DNA of 7,817 nucleotides from contig JAEZXF010000068.1 in NCBI GenBank assembly GCA_023419995.1, forward strand, positions 1 through 7,817, given 5' to 3'. Shown in pieces: positions 1-6,980 of this stretch. The stretch comes from Pseudomonadota bacterium (GTDB lineage Bacteria > Pseudomonadota > Alphaproteobacteria > Rhizobiales > Rhizobiaceae). Each line of letters begins with the position of its first letter. Position 1 is the first letter of the stretch. The position numbers were made by a program, and so were the translations under genes. The notes beneath the pieces are model-generated. The model searched no databases and was not told the origin of the DNA. It was given only the letters and a program-made list of their open reading frames with translations.

Positions 1-1078
1 GTGGGGTGCGCCGACGCTGGACCCCGCCGAGCTGGTCGACCGCCGCGCCATGCGCTTCCTGCACAAGGGCGGGGCGTGGAACCACGTCGCCATGAGCCAA
101 GCGATCGCCGCCGCCGGCCTCGAGGAAGGCGACATCTCCAACGAGCGCACCGGCATCATCATGGGCTCGGGCGGCCCGTCGACGAAAACCATCGTCGAGG
201 CGACCGAGATCACCGAGAAGAACAACAGCCCCAAGCGCATCGGCCCGTTCGCCGTGCCGAAGGCGATGTCGTCCACGGCCTCGGCGACGCTCGCCACCTG
301 GTTCAAGATCCACGGCGTCAACTATTCGATCTCGTCGGCCTGCTCGACCTCGGCGCACTGCATCGGCAACGCCTACGAGCTGATCCAGTGGGGCAAGCAG
401 GACATCGTCTTCGCCGGCGGCCACGAGGACCTCGACTGGACCATGTCGAACCTGTTCGACGCGATGGGCGCGATGTCGTCGAAGTTCAACGACCGGCCGG
501 CCGTCGCCTCGCGCGCCTACGACGTCGACCGCGACGGCTTCGTCATCGCCGGCGGCGCCGGGGTGCTGGTGCTGGAGGAACTGGAGCACGCGAAGGCGCG
601 CGGCGCGAATATCTATGCCGAGGTGGTCGGCTACGGCGCGACGTCGGACGGCTACGACATGGTGGCGCCGTCGGGCGAAGGCGCGATCCGCTGCATGCGG
701 CAGGCGCTTTCCACGGTCACCGGCGATGTCGACTACATCAACACCCACGGCACCTCGACGCCGGTCGGCGACTCGAAGGAGATGGGGGCGATCCGCGAGG
801 TGTTCGGCGACAGGCTGCCGGCGATCTCCTCGACCAAGTCGCTGACCGGCCATTCGCTGGGCGCTGCCGGCGTGCAGGAATCGATCTACTCGATCCTGAT
901 GATGCAGGGCGGCTTCATCGGCGAAAGCGCCCATATCGAGACCCTCGACCCCGAGTTCGAGGGCATGCCCGTGGTGCGCAAGCGCATCGACGATGCGAAG
1001 ATCGACACGGTCCTGTCCAACTCGTTCGGCTCCGGCGGCACCAACGCGACGCTGGTGTTCCAGCGCTACCAGGGCTGA
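1..1078 (+). CDS. fabB: Beta-ketoacyl-ACP synthase I (KAS I), 5'-truncated
   Basis: This is the C-terminal 358 residues of a cytoplasmic condensing enzyme that elongates acyl-ACP with malonyl-ACP in type II fatty-acid synthesis, including the unsaturated branch. The frame is open from base 2, and base 1 ends the previous codon. The thiolase-fold catalytic triad is visible: the nucleophile Cys in [10 protein letters not shown] (codon 341-343), His in [11 protein letters not shown] (746-748) and His in [12 protein letters not shown] (851-853). The spacings of 135 and 35 residues equal those of E. coli FabB C163, H298 and H333, so about 49 N-terminal residues lie upstream of the window. The [14 protein letters not shown] segment and the VDRRAMRF start are typical of FabB rather than FabF. 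It ends 14 bases before fabI, so the two are probably co-transcribed. In rhizobia fabA usually precedes fabB, but that region is outside the window. Confidence 0.96.
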   Translation, partial: WGAPTLDPAELVDRRAMRFLHKGGAWNHVAMSQAIAAAGLEEGDISNERTGIIMGSGGPSTKTIVEATEITEKNNSPKRIGPFAVPKAMSSTASATLATWFKIHGVNYSISSACSTSAHCIGNAYELIQWGKQDIVFAGGHEDLDWTMSNLFDAMGAMSSKFNDRPAVASRAYDVDRDGFVIAGGAGVLVLEELEHAKARGANIYAEVVGYGATSDGYDMVAPSGEGAIRCMRQALSTVTGDVDYINTHGTSTPVGDSKEMGAIREVFGDRLPAISSTKSLTGHSLGAAGVQESIYSILMMQGGFIGESAHIETLDPEFEGMPVVRKRIDDAKIDTVLSNSFGSGGTNATLVFQRYQG

Positions 1079-1092
1079 GCGGGAGAGCGCGA

Positions 1093-1899
1093 ATGACCGG
1101 TCTGATGAAGGGCAAGCGCGGCCTCGTCATGGGCGTCGCCAACGACCATTCGATTGCCTGGGGCATCGCCAAGCAGCTCGCCGACCACGGGGCGGAGCTG
1201 GCCTTCACCTATCAGGGCGAGGCCTTCGGCCGGCGCGTCAAGCCGCTGGCCGACCAGGTCGGCGCCAGGCTGGTCGTGCCCTGCGACGTCGAGGATGCGT
1301 CGACGGTCGACGCGGCCTTCGAGACGCTGAAGGCCGAATGGGGCAGCATGGACTTCGTCGTCCACGCCATCGGCTTCTCCGACCGCAATGAGCTGAAGGG
1401 CCTCTACGCCGACACCAGCCGCGACAACTTCGTCCGCACCATGGTGATCTCCTGCTTCTCGTTCACCGAGGTCGCCCGCGCGGCGGCCGGGCTGATGAAC
1501 GAGGGCGGCTCGATGCTGACGCTGACCTATGCCGGCTCGGTGCGGGTGATGCCCAACTACAACGTCATGGGCGTGGCCAAGGCGGGGCTGGAGGCCAGCG
1601 TGCGCTATCTCGCCAACGACTACGGGCCGCGCGGCATCCGCGTCAACGGCCTGTCGGCCGGGCCGGTGCGCACGCTCGCCGGGGCGGGCATCTCCGACGC
1701 GCGGCTGATGTACTCGTTCCAGCAGCGCAACTCGCCGCTGCGGCGCACCGTGTCGGCCGACGATGTCGGGCGCTCGGCGCTCTATCTCCTCAGCGACCTG
1801 TCGTCCGGCGTCACCGGCGAGATCCACTACGTCGATTCCGGCTACCACATCGTGTCGATGCCGACGCTGGACGAACTGAAGCGCACGGACGAGGGCTGA
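1093..1899 (+). CDS. fabI: Enoyl-[acyl-carrier-protein] reductase [NADH]
   Basis: A 268-residue short-chain dehydrogenase-like enzyme that reduces trans-2-enoyl-ACP with NAD(P)H, the last step of each elongation cycle, in the cytoplasm. The N-terminal nucleotide-binding motif MGVANDHSIAWG (residues 13-24) has the FabI form. The active-site residues Tyr146, Tyr156 and Lys163 (LTY at 144-146, then NYNVMGVAK) have the same numbers as in E. coli FabI. Gly94 in HAIGF matches E. coli Gly93, the triclosan-contact position, and is unmutated. The length is normal for the family (about 262-272). The ATG at 1093 was chosen because GGGAGAG (1081-1087) lies just upstream and homology starts at MTGLMKGKRGLV. 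The frame is open further upstream to base 1, but only as a shadow of fabB. Alphaproteobacteria often carry two fabI genes; this would be the one linked to fabB. Confidence 0.95.
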   Translation: MTGLMKGKRGLVMGVANDHSIAWGIAKQLADHGAELAFTYQGEAFGRRVKPLADQVGARLVVPCDVEDASTVDAAFETLKAEWGSMDFVVHAIGFSDRNELKGLYADTSRDNFVRTMVISCFSFTEVARAAAGLMNEGGSMLTLTYAGSVRVMPNYNVMGVAKAGLEASVRYLANDYGPRGIRVNGLSAGPVRTLAGAGISDARLMYSFQQRNSPLRRTVSADDVGRSALYLLSDLSSGVTGEIHYVDSGYHIVSMPTLDELKRTDEG

Positions 1900-1910
1900 C
1901 CGCCGCCCTC
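1891..1910 (+). terminator. Possible terminator hairpin after fabI
   Basis: GAGGGC (1891-1896) pairs with GCCCTC (1905-1910) around an 8-base loop that contains the fabI stop codon. A second small hairpin, CCGC-GTTT-GCGG (1912-1923), follows. There is no clear run of T, so intrinsic termination is uncertain; Rho-dependent ending is equally possible. Confidence 0.3.
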
Positions 1911-1948
1911 CCCGCGTTTGCGGAGAATTGTATCCATCGCTAGAAGCG

Positions 1949-1971
1949 GTTCTTAAGAACTCTCGTATATT
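1949..1971 (+). promoter_or_regulatory. Palindromic operator candidate and -10 box before the GGDEF-EAL gene
   Basis: The 99-base gap between fabI and the GGDEF-EAL gene is AT-rich for this DNA. It contains the perfect 12-base palindrome GTTCTTAAGAAC (1949-1960). Five bases later comes TATATT (1966-1971), a 5/6 match to the sigma-70 -10 box. The region where a -35 box would sit (about 1942-1948) matches poorly, which would fit a promoter that depends on an activator or is controlled by a protein bound in the spacer. A start near 1978 would leave a leader of about 20 bases that still contains the AAGGG ribosome site (1986-1990). The binding protein is not identified. Confidence 0.4.
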
Positions 1972-1998
1972 CCCTGAGCGGGGGCAAGGGACGCGGGC

Positions 1999-3534
1999 AT
2001 GAACGACAGCGGGAGCACTCCGGCGCGAAGCAGGGCCTTCAGGCTCATCACCATCGCGGCCTCAGGGCTGGGCAGCTTCGTTCTTTGCCTTTGGGTCCTC
2101 CGCTCGGGCTTCGGCAGCGACATCGTCGGGCTTCCGGCCGAGGTGGTCGGCGGCATGATCGCGGGGCTGTGCGCGCTCGCCGCGTCGGCGGCCGCCATGT
2201 CCTTCTTCGCCGGCGTCGACGAATCCGCCTCCTACGTCTATCGCGAGACCCAGATCGACAAGCTGACGGGCCTGCACGCGCGCACCGCCATGGGCGGCAA
2301 GATCGCCGAGGCCGCCTCCTCGACGATCCGCACCGGCAGGCCGGTGTTCCTGCTCGACATCGACATCGACCGCTTCCGGCAGATCAACGATTCGATCGGC
2401 TACAGCCAGGCCGACCAGCTGGTGCGGGCGTTCGCGGCGCGGCTGAAGGAGATCCTGCCGCCCGGCACCCAGATCGGCCGGATCGCGGCGAGCGAGTTCG
2501 CGGTGCTGGTTCCCGACATGCCGCAGCTCGGCCCAGTGAACGAGCTGGTCGAGGAGCTGATCGGCAAGCTGACGCAGCCCTTCCTGCTTCCCTCGCACCA
2601 GCAGTCGGTCAACCTGTCGGTCGGCATCGTCGCCATGCCGAAGGACGGCGTCGACCCGGTGATGCTTCTGCGCCGCTCCAACCTCGCGCTCCAGCACGCA
2701 AGGGCCGGCGGCATCGGCAACTGGGCCGTGTTCCACGAGCAGATGGGCCGGGTCGCCGAGTACCGCCAGTGGATCGAGTCCGAGCTGCACGGCGCGTTCA
2801 AGCGCGGCGACTTCGAGCTGCACTACCAGCCGCAGCTCGACCTCGCCTCCGGCCGTACGGTGGGGTACGAGGCCCTGGTGCGCTGGCGCCATCCCGAGCG
2901 GGGCATGATCCCGCCCGGCGAGTTCGTGCCCGTCGCCGAGGAGACGGGCATGATCGGCCCGATCGGCGAATGGGTGCTGCGCAAGGCGTGCGAGGACGCG
3001 CGCTTCCTGCCGCAGGACTGCTTCGTCGCCGTCAACATCTCGCCCGTGCAGTTCATGACGCGGGATTTTCTCGCGCTGGTGCGCGAGATCATCGCCGCCA
3101 CCGGCATCGACCCGAAGCGGCTCGAGCTTGAGGTGACCGAAACGGCGATGATGCAGGACCGCGAGCATGCCGCCCACATCCTGGAGGAGCTGTCGCGCAT
3201 GGGCATCTCGGTCGCCGTCGACGATTTCGGCACCGGCTACTCGAACCTGTCCTATCTCGTCGACTTCTCGTTCAAGAAGCTGAAGATCGACCAGTCCTTC
3301 GTCCGGCGGCTGGAGACGGATGCCAGCTCCGGCGCCGTGGTGTCGACCATCGTCGGCCTGTCGCGGGCGCTGGGCGTCAACACCATCGCCGAGGGCGTCG
3401 AGACCGAGCACCAGGCGACGCTGCTCAAGGCGGCGGGCTGCCAGGTGGTGCAGGGCTACCTGTTCGGCAAGCCGGGCCCGCTGACTATCAAGGACTTCCA
3501 GGAGCCGGAGCAGGCCGCCGCCACCGCCCACTGA
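1999..3534 (+). CDS. Membrane GGDEF-EAL protein, probable c-di-GMP phosphodiesterase
   Basis: A 511-residue protein. Two hydrophobic helices (about residues 14-34 and 48-72) anchor it in the inner membrane with almost no periplasmic loop, so it has no obvious sensor domain. The GGDEF domain (about 87-245) keeps DIDIDRF (Asp120, 122, 124), but its active-site loop reads AASEF (163-167) in place of GGDEF, so cyclase activity is probably lost. The EAL domain (about 265-500) keeps the metal and catalytic set: Glu291 in YEALVRW, Asn346 in NISP, ELEVTE (376-381), Asp408-Asp409 in DDFGTGYS, Lys429 in LKID, Glu465 in AEGVE and Gln485 in QGYLFGKP. The likely reaction is therefore hydrolysis of c-di-GMP to pGpG. 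The degenerate GGDEF may still bind GTP and act as an activator, as known in other tandem proteins. The ATG at 1999 follows AAGGG (1986-1990) by 8 bases. The gene converges on the PQQ dehydrogenase gene. Confidence 0.9.
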   Translation: MNDSGSTPARSRAFRLITIAASGLGSFVLCLWVLRSGFGSDIVGLPAEVVGGMIAGLCALAASAAAMSFFAGVDESASYVYRETQIDKLTGLHARTAMGGKIAEAASSTIRTGRPVFLLDIDIDRFRQINDSIGYSQADQLVRAFAARLKEILPPGTQIGRIAASEFAVLVPDMPQLGPVNELVEELIGKLTQPFLLPSHQQSVNLSVGIVAMPKDGVDPVMLLRRSNLALQHARAGGIGNWAVFHEQMGRVAEYRQWIESELHGAFKRGDFELHYQPQLDLASGRTVGYEALVRWRHPERGMIPPGEFVPVAEETGMIGPIGEWVLRKACEDARFLPQDCFVAVNISPVQFMTRDFLALVREIIAATGIDPKRLELEVTETAMMQDREHAAHILEELSRMGISVAVDDFGTGYSNLSYLVDFSFKKLKIDQSFVRRLETDASSGAVVSTIVGLSRALGVNTIAEGVETEHQATLLKAAGCQVVQGYLFGKPGPLTIKDFQEPEQAAATAH

Positions 3535-3565
3535 CGCCGGCCAAGGCGCCGCCTGACCGCCACGC

Positions 3566-4717
3566 TCACTCGGCGGGCGCGATGCGCAGGATCTGCCCCC
3601 TGCTCTCGTCGGTGGCGACGTAGAGCGCGCCGTCCGGCCCCTGCGCCACGTCGCGGATGCGCAGACTGAGGGATTCGAGCAGCCTTTCCTCGCCGGTGAC
3701 CTTTTCGCCGTCGAGCGACAGCCGGACCAGCGCCGTCGAGGCGAGGCCGCCGACGAACAGGTCGCCCTGCCAGCCCGGAAACGCGTCGCCGGAATAGAAC
3801 AGCATCCCCGACGGCGCGATCACCGGCGTCCAGCTGTAGATCGCGTCGACCATGCCCTCGGCCGAGGTCAGCCCGTCGCCGATGGTGAAGCCCGAATACT
3901 CGACGCCCAGCGTGACGATCGGCCAGCCGTAGTTGGCGCCCGGCGCGATGACGTTCAGCTCGTCGCCACCGCGCGGACCGTGCTCGATCTCCCACAGCAC
4001 GCCGGTCTCGGGATGCAGCGCCGCCGCCTGCACGTTGCGCACGCCATAGGCCCAGACCTCCGGCAGCGCCCCGTCCCAGCCGACGAAGGGATTGTCGTCG
4101 GGCACGCCGCCGTCGGGGCGGATGCGCACGATCTTGCCGATATGCGTGCCGAGGTTCTGCGCCTCGCCGCGATAGGCCGAGGACTGGCGGTCACCGAGGG
4201 TGACGAAGAGGTTGCCGGCGCGGTCGAAGACCAGCCGCGAGCCGAAATGGCCGGTGCTGTCGACCTTGGGCTTCTGGCGGAAGATCACCTCGACGTCCTC
4301 CAGCCCCGCGTTGCCGGCGCCGAGGACGCCGCGCGCCACCGCCGTGCCGTTGCCGCCGTCGCCGGCCTCCGAGAAGGAGAGGTATACGAGCCGGTTGGAC
4401 GGGAAGTCGGGATCGAGCGCTACGTCGAGCAGGCCGCCCTGGCCGCGCGCGTCCACCACCGGCACGCCGGCGAGCGGCGGGGACAGCGTGCCGTCCGCCG
4501 CGACGTGGCGCAGGCTTCCGGCGCGCTCGGTCACCAGCAGGCCGCCATCGGGCAGGAATGCGAGCGCCCAGGGATGCGACAGCCCCTCCACATGGGTGGT
4601 GACATGGACCGTGCCCGCCCCTTCCGTGGCGTGGGTCTCGTCGACCGCGCCGGCGCAACCGGCGCCCGCCAGCAGCATGGGAATGGTCGCGCCGAAAAGA
4701 AAAGCTTGTCGAAGCAT
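3566..4717 (-). CDS. Exported PQQ-dependent sugar (aldose) dehydrogenase family protein
   Basis: A 383-residue protein of the soluble glucose/sorbosone dehydrogenase fold (six-bladed beta-propeller), related to bacterial Asd/YliI, which oxidise aldoses in the periplasm with PQQ and Ca2+. The N-terminus (MLRQAFLFGATIPMLLAGAGC) is a signal peptide. Cys21 might be lipidated, but Gly at -3 is a poor lipobox, so ordinary cleavage near AGA-VDE is as likely. Family motifs follow in order: HPWALAFLPDG, TGHFGSRLVF with the presumed catalytic His157, VTLGDR, GVRNVQ, HGPRGGDELN (246-255) and NYGWP. The ATG at 4717 was preferred over an upstream in-frame ATG (4837): it starts the signal peptide and has AGGAAGG 9 bases before it, whereas the extra 40 residues look non-coding. 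The substrate cannot be told, and no PQQ synthesis genes are present here. It faces the cyclase gene across a 350-base divergent gap. Confidence 0.87.
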   Translation of the reverse strand: MLRQAFLFGATIPMLLAGAGCAGAVDETHATEGAGTVHVTTHVEGLSHPWALAFLPDGGLLVTERAGSLRHVAADGTLSPPLAGVPVVDARGQGGLLDVALDPDFPSNRLVYLSFSEAGDGGNGTAVARGVLGAGNAGLEDVEVIFRQKPKVDSTGHFGSRLVFDRAGNLFVTLGDRQSSAYRGEAQNLGTHIGKIVRIRPDGGVPDDNPFVGWDGALPEVWAYGVRNVQAAALHPETGVLWEIEHGPRGGDELNVIAPGANYGWPIVTLGVEYSGFTIGDGLTSAEGMVDAIYSWTPVIAPSGMLFYSGDAFPGWQGDLFVGGLASTALVRLSLDGEKVTGEERLLESLSLRIRDVAQGPDGALYVATDESRGQILRIAPAE

Positions 4718-4726
4718 GCCGTCGAA

Positions 4727-4733
4727 CCTTCCT
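4727..4733 (-). promoter_or_regulatory. Ribosome binding site that sets the PQQ dehydrogenase start
   Basis: On the minus strand AGGAAGG lies 9 bases before the ATG at 4717. It supports this start over the longer in-frame ATG at 4837. Confidence 0.7.
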
Positions 4734-4911
4734 GTCTTGATATCCGGATAAACCGGTGATCTAAGGCTTCCTACACGGAAACGTTGCATGCTCGCGAATT
4801 CGTGATTGCAGGAGGAAGGTTGTTCGCCTGCGATCAATTGCGGGGTGCGACGCAGTGTCAGTTCGCATTTTTATACAACCTCTCTATCACAGCGTGCAGG
4901 GAGACGGTCGG

Positions 4912-4926
4912 TTAACCTGTGTTTAA
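4912..4926 (+). promoter_or_regulatory. CtrA-type binding site (TTAA-N7-TTAA)
   Basis: TTAACCTGTGTTTAA is an exact match to the full CtrA consensus TTAA-N7-TTAA of alphaproteobacteria. A further TTAA lies at 4937-4940 and a GAATC (GANTC, the CcrM methylation motif) at 4948-4952. TTAA is very rare in this window: by eye, the only other copy is in the palindrome near 1953. Known CtrA boxes often overlap the -35 region of activated promoters; here that would place a start near 4950-4960, upstream of the preferred GTG at 5068. Binding itself is inferred. Confidence 0.65.
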
Positions 4927-5067
4927 TGACGCAAGGTTAACTTGATCGAATCGCATGGCGGCTCAGGCGCAGCCGTGCGGAGGGCGCGCGTGACTTCGTT
5001 CCCGGCATCCCGCAGAGCGAGATGCCGGTCTTTCGGTGCAAAGCCTTACGCGACGGGGGTGGCTGGC

Positions 5068-6165
5068 GTGAGCACGGGTGGACAGACCATACACGCGACG
5101 GAGCGCCCCGAGCACTCCACCGGCCGGCCGGATGCGGCCACGACCGTCGTCCTGACGATGCGTCAGCTCGGCGTGCCGGGCCTGCCGCGCAACTACGAGC
5201 TCTTCTACGAGGCCGTCACCGCCGGGCGGCGCGATCTCGTCGACGCGCTGTCGGAGCTCGGCTCGCGGCCGACGCAGAAGCAGCTCGACGACCTCGCCGT
5301 GCGCTTCCAGACGCGCGGCGACACGGCCGCGGTCGAGGAAGCCCATTCCCGGATCATCACCAAGCTCAGCGAGATCATCGGCCTGCTCAAGAAGGAGCGG
5401 GTGTCGATGGAGACCTACGGCAAGATCCTCGGCGAGACGTCGAGCGGGCTCGCCGGGCCGCAGCCGCTGTCGCGCGAGTTCCTCGAGAAGATCATCTCCG
5501 TCACCGCCACCGCGACCAAGAGCTCGCTGGCCAGCCAGAACCAGATCGTCTCGTCGATCGGCGACAAGTCGGGCGAGCTGCAGCGGGTCAGGCTGCAGCT
5601 CGAGGAATACAAGCGCCTCGCCGACACCGATCCGCTGACGCAGCTCGCCAACCGGCGCGCCTTCGACCGCGCGCTGGCCGCGATCTACGACAACAACCGC
5701 AACGTCGTGTTCAGCGCGCTGATCCTGGCCGACATCGACCGCTTCAAGACGGTCAACGACCGCTTCGGCCACCCGATCGGCGACCGCATCATCCAGATCG
5801 TCGCCGGGCTGATCCGCTCCACCGTCAAGGACGACGCGATCGTCGCCCGCACCGGCGGCGAGGAATTCGCCATCATCCTCGAGGGCTCGGGCGAGGACGC
5901 CACCTTCCGCATCGCCGAGGAGGTGCGGCAGGCGGTGATGGAGGCGCCGTTCATCAACGTCGCCAAGGGCACCAACTACGGCCCGATCACCGTGTCGCTC
6001 GGCATCTGCATGGCCACGCAGGCGCAGAACCCCGACGACCTCTACGCCAAGGCCGACCGCGCGCTCTACGCCTCGAAGGCGGACGGCCGCAACCGCGCCA
6101 CGCGCTTTTCCTCCCTCTCGGAAGGCAACTTCGTCAAGAACTGGCTGCTCTACCGCCGCGAGTGA
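5068..6165 (+). CDS. Soluble diguanylate cyclase (GGDEF domain)
   Basis: A 365-residue cytoplasmic protein that should make c-di-GMP from two GTP. The N-terminal half (about 1-160) is helical, contains PRNYELFYEA and matches no domain I can name; a likely coiled coil (about 160-187) leads into the catalytic domain. The GGDEF domain starts at DPLTQLANRRAF (Asp188). It has the metal and GTP residues in ADIDRFKTVNDRFGHPIGD (Asp222 first) and an intact GGEEF (263-267). The product-inhibition I-site (RxxD at -9 to -6) reads KDDA (254-257), so allosteric feedback is probably lost. The frame is open from a TTG at 4942 and has a GTG at 4990. The GTG at 5068 was chosen because GGGGG (5055-5059) lies 8 bases upstream, the preceding translation is arginine-rich and unlike a domain, and a promoter at the CtrA box would start transcription after 4942. 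The start is the least certain part. Confidence 0.9.
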   Translation: MSTGGQTIHATERPEHSTGRPDAATTVVLTMRQLGVPGLPRNYELFYEAVTAGRRDLVDALSELGSRPTQKQLDDLAVRFQTRGDTAAVEEAHSRIITKLSEIIGLLKKERVSMETYGKILGETSSGLAGPQPLSREFLEKIISVTATATKSSLASQNQIVSSIGDKSGELQRVRLQLEEYKRLADTDPLTQLANRRAFDRALAAIYDNNRNVVFSALILADIDRFKTVNDRFGHPIGDRIIQIVAGLIRSTVKDDAIVARTGGEEFAIILEGSGEDATFRIAEEVRQAVMEAPFINVAKGTNYGPITVSLGICMATQAQNPDDLYAKADRALYASKADGRNRATRFSSLSEGNFVKNWLLYRRE

Positions 6166-6183
6166 GCCCGTCTCGCCTGCCGG

Positions 6184-6204
6184 GCCCGCGTCACTTGCGC
6201 GGGC
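6184..6204. terminator. Hairpin at the convergent junction of the cyclase and nnrR genes
   Basis: GCCCGCG (6184-6190) and CGCGGGC (6198-6204) form a perfect 7-bp stem with a 7-base loop that includes the nnrR stop codon. It could slow polymerase from either side, since the two genes end only 25 bases apart. There is no T-run on either strand, so it is not a classic intrinsic terminator. Confidence 0.35.
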
Positions 6205-6892
6205 GCTGCTCGGCGATCAGCATCAGGCCGTGCGGATCGACGATCGTCACCTTCTGGCGGCCGCTGCTGACGATGTGCTTGTCCTCCCAGCCGCTCATCA
6301 GCCGGCTGACCGTGTGCAGCGTGGTGCCGGTCATCTCGGCAATGTCCTGGCGGGTGATGGGGAAGTCGATCTCGATGCCCTCGGCCGTCTTGCGCCCGGC
6401 CTGGTGCGCCAGCCGCAGCAGCGCATGCGCCACGCGCTGCTCGACCTGCGAGGTCACCATCTCCAGCATGCGGGTGTGGGTTTCCTGGAGCCACTTGCCG
6501 ATGGTGCGGTAGGTGCTCGTCCCGAAGCTGGGGAAGCGCCGCGACAGATCGGCCCAGGCGCTGTTCGGCCACGAGATGACGACGCAGTCGACGGCAGCGA
6601 TGGCGGTGGCGGGATAGGTCGTGCGCGCCATGGCCACGGCGAGCCCGAACATCTCGCCGGCGTTGATGTAGCGCGAGATGATCTGCTCGCCCTCGGGCGT
6701 CATGCGCACGACGCGCACGTGGCCGTCAAGCAGCAGGAAGAAGGAGGTCGCCTCGGCGTCCTGCGCGAAGACCACGCTTTCGCGGGGATAGCGCGACGAG
6801 CGGGCCAGCTCCAGCACCCGGTCGAGATCGTCGGGCTGCAATCCCTCGAACGGAGGCAGGCCGGCGATCACGGTTCGGTCGAGGATCGGCAC
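6191..6892 (-). CDS. nnrR: Crp/Fnr-family regulator of NnrR type (nitric-oxide responsive)
   Basis: A 233-residue transcription factor. An N-terminal cyclic-nucleotide-binding-like beta-roll (about 10-125; FFLLLDGHVRVV, then INAGEMFGLAVAM) is joined by a long dimerisation helix (ending near VEQRVAHALLRLA) to a C-terminal winged helix-turn-helix (TRQDIAEMTGTTLHTVSRLM, about 178-201). It has one Cys only, so it cannot carry the four-Cys iron-sulfur cluster of Fnr. The recognition helix has His193-x-x-Ser196-Arg197 in place of the E-xx-SR of Fnr, as in rhizobial NnrR proteins that control nirK, nor and pseudoazurin genes. The divergent pseudoazurin gene and the matching operator between them support the call. 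The GTG at 6892 was chosen for its AGGGAGA site and homology from PILDRT; an ATG at 6967 adds 25 unlikely residues. Another Crp/Fnr subgroup remains possible. Confidence 0.82.
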   Translation of the reverse strand: MPILDRTVIAGLPPFEGLQPDDLDRVLELARSSRYPRESVVFAQDAEATSFFLLLDGHVRVVRMTPEGEQIISRYINAGEMFGLAVAMARTTYPATAIAAVDCVVISWPNSAWADLSRRFPSFGTSTYRTIGKWLQETHTRMLEMVTSQVEQRVAHALLRLAHQAGRKTAEGIEIDFPITRQDIAEMTGTTLHTVSRLMSGWEDKHIVSSGRQKVTIVDPHGLMLIAEQRPRK

Positions 6893-6900
6893 GTGGTCTG

Positions 6901-6907
6901 TCTCCCT
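6901..6907 (-). promoter_or_regulatory. Ribosome binding site that sets the nnrR GTG start
   Basis: AGGGAGA on the minus strand lies 8 bases before the GTG at 6892. The longer in-frame start at 6967 has no such clear site. Confidence 0.65.
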
Positions 6908-6980
6908 GCAGGCGCCGCGAGAGGCGGCGAGTTCCCCGGCCCCCCGAGAACGGGCCTTGCGGCGCAACGACGCGGCTGCC

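Larger units (their letters stand above)
4718..5067. other. 350-base divergent intergenic region
   Basis: The region separates the PQQ dehydrogenase gene (minus) from the cyclase gene (plus) and is clearly less GC-rich than its surroundings, especially 4734-4950. It holds a 10-base palindrome TATCCGGATA (4741-4750), an imperfect inverted repeat ATTGCAGG/CCTGCGAT (4805-4812 and 4827-4834, one G-T pair) and the CtrA-type box at 4912-4926. From about 4960 to 5067 the composition returns to GC-rich, probably as an untranslated leader of the cyclase mRNA. No convincing sigma-70 promoter was seen for the minus-strand gene, and no RNA gene or credible small ORF was found. Confidence 0.7.

Noticed and set aside
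1..1092. Open frame continuous with fabI back to base 1
   Set aside because: It is the shadow of fabB in another frame; the translation is arginine-rich and low in complexity, and fabI homology begins at 1093.
1066..1848. Minus-strand ORF of 260 codons opposite fabI
   Set aside because: fabI on the plus strand is certain, and the minus translation is an Ala/Arg/His-rich mirror frame common in high-GC DNA.
1928..1956. TTGTAT with TCTTAA as a sigma-70 promoter
   Set aside because: Both boxes match only 3 of 6 positions; TATATT at 1966 is a better -10.
2062..3531. Minus-strand ORF of 489 codons opposite the GGDEF-EAL gene
   Set aside because: The plus-strand protein has clear domains throughout; the antisense frame shows no family motifs.
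3980..4759. Plus-strand ORF opposite the PQQ dehydrogenase gene
   Set aside because: No recognisable motifs, and it overlaps a well-supported gene including its signal peptide and ribosome site.
4835..4853. NnrR-like sequence ATTGCGGGGTGCGAC
   Set aside because: The right half does not match CGCAA and symmetry is poor.
4821..4916. Short TTG-started ORF after a GGAGG-like sequence in the divergent gap
   Set aside because: About 31 codons of unremarkable composition ending in the CtrA box; no support for translation.
4923..4940. Second CtrA site from the TTAA pair at 4923 and 4937
   Set aside because: The spacing is N10, not N7; it can only count as a half site.
4942..5067. Upstream TTG (4942) and GTG (4990) starts for the cyclase
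   Set aside because: The extra translation is unlike the rest of the protein, has no good ribosome site, and the TTG abuts the CtrA-type promoter. Not fully excluded.
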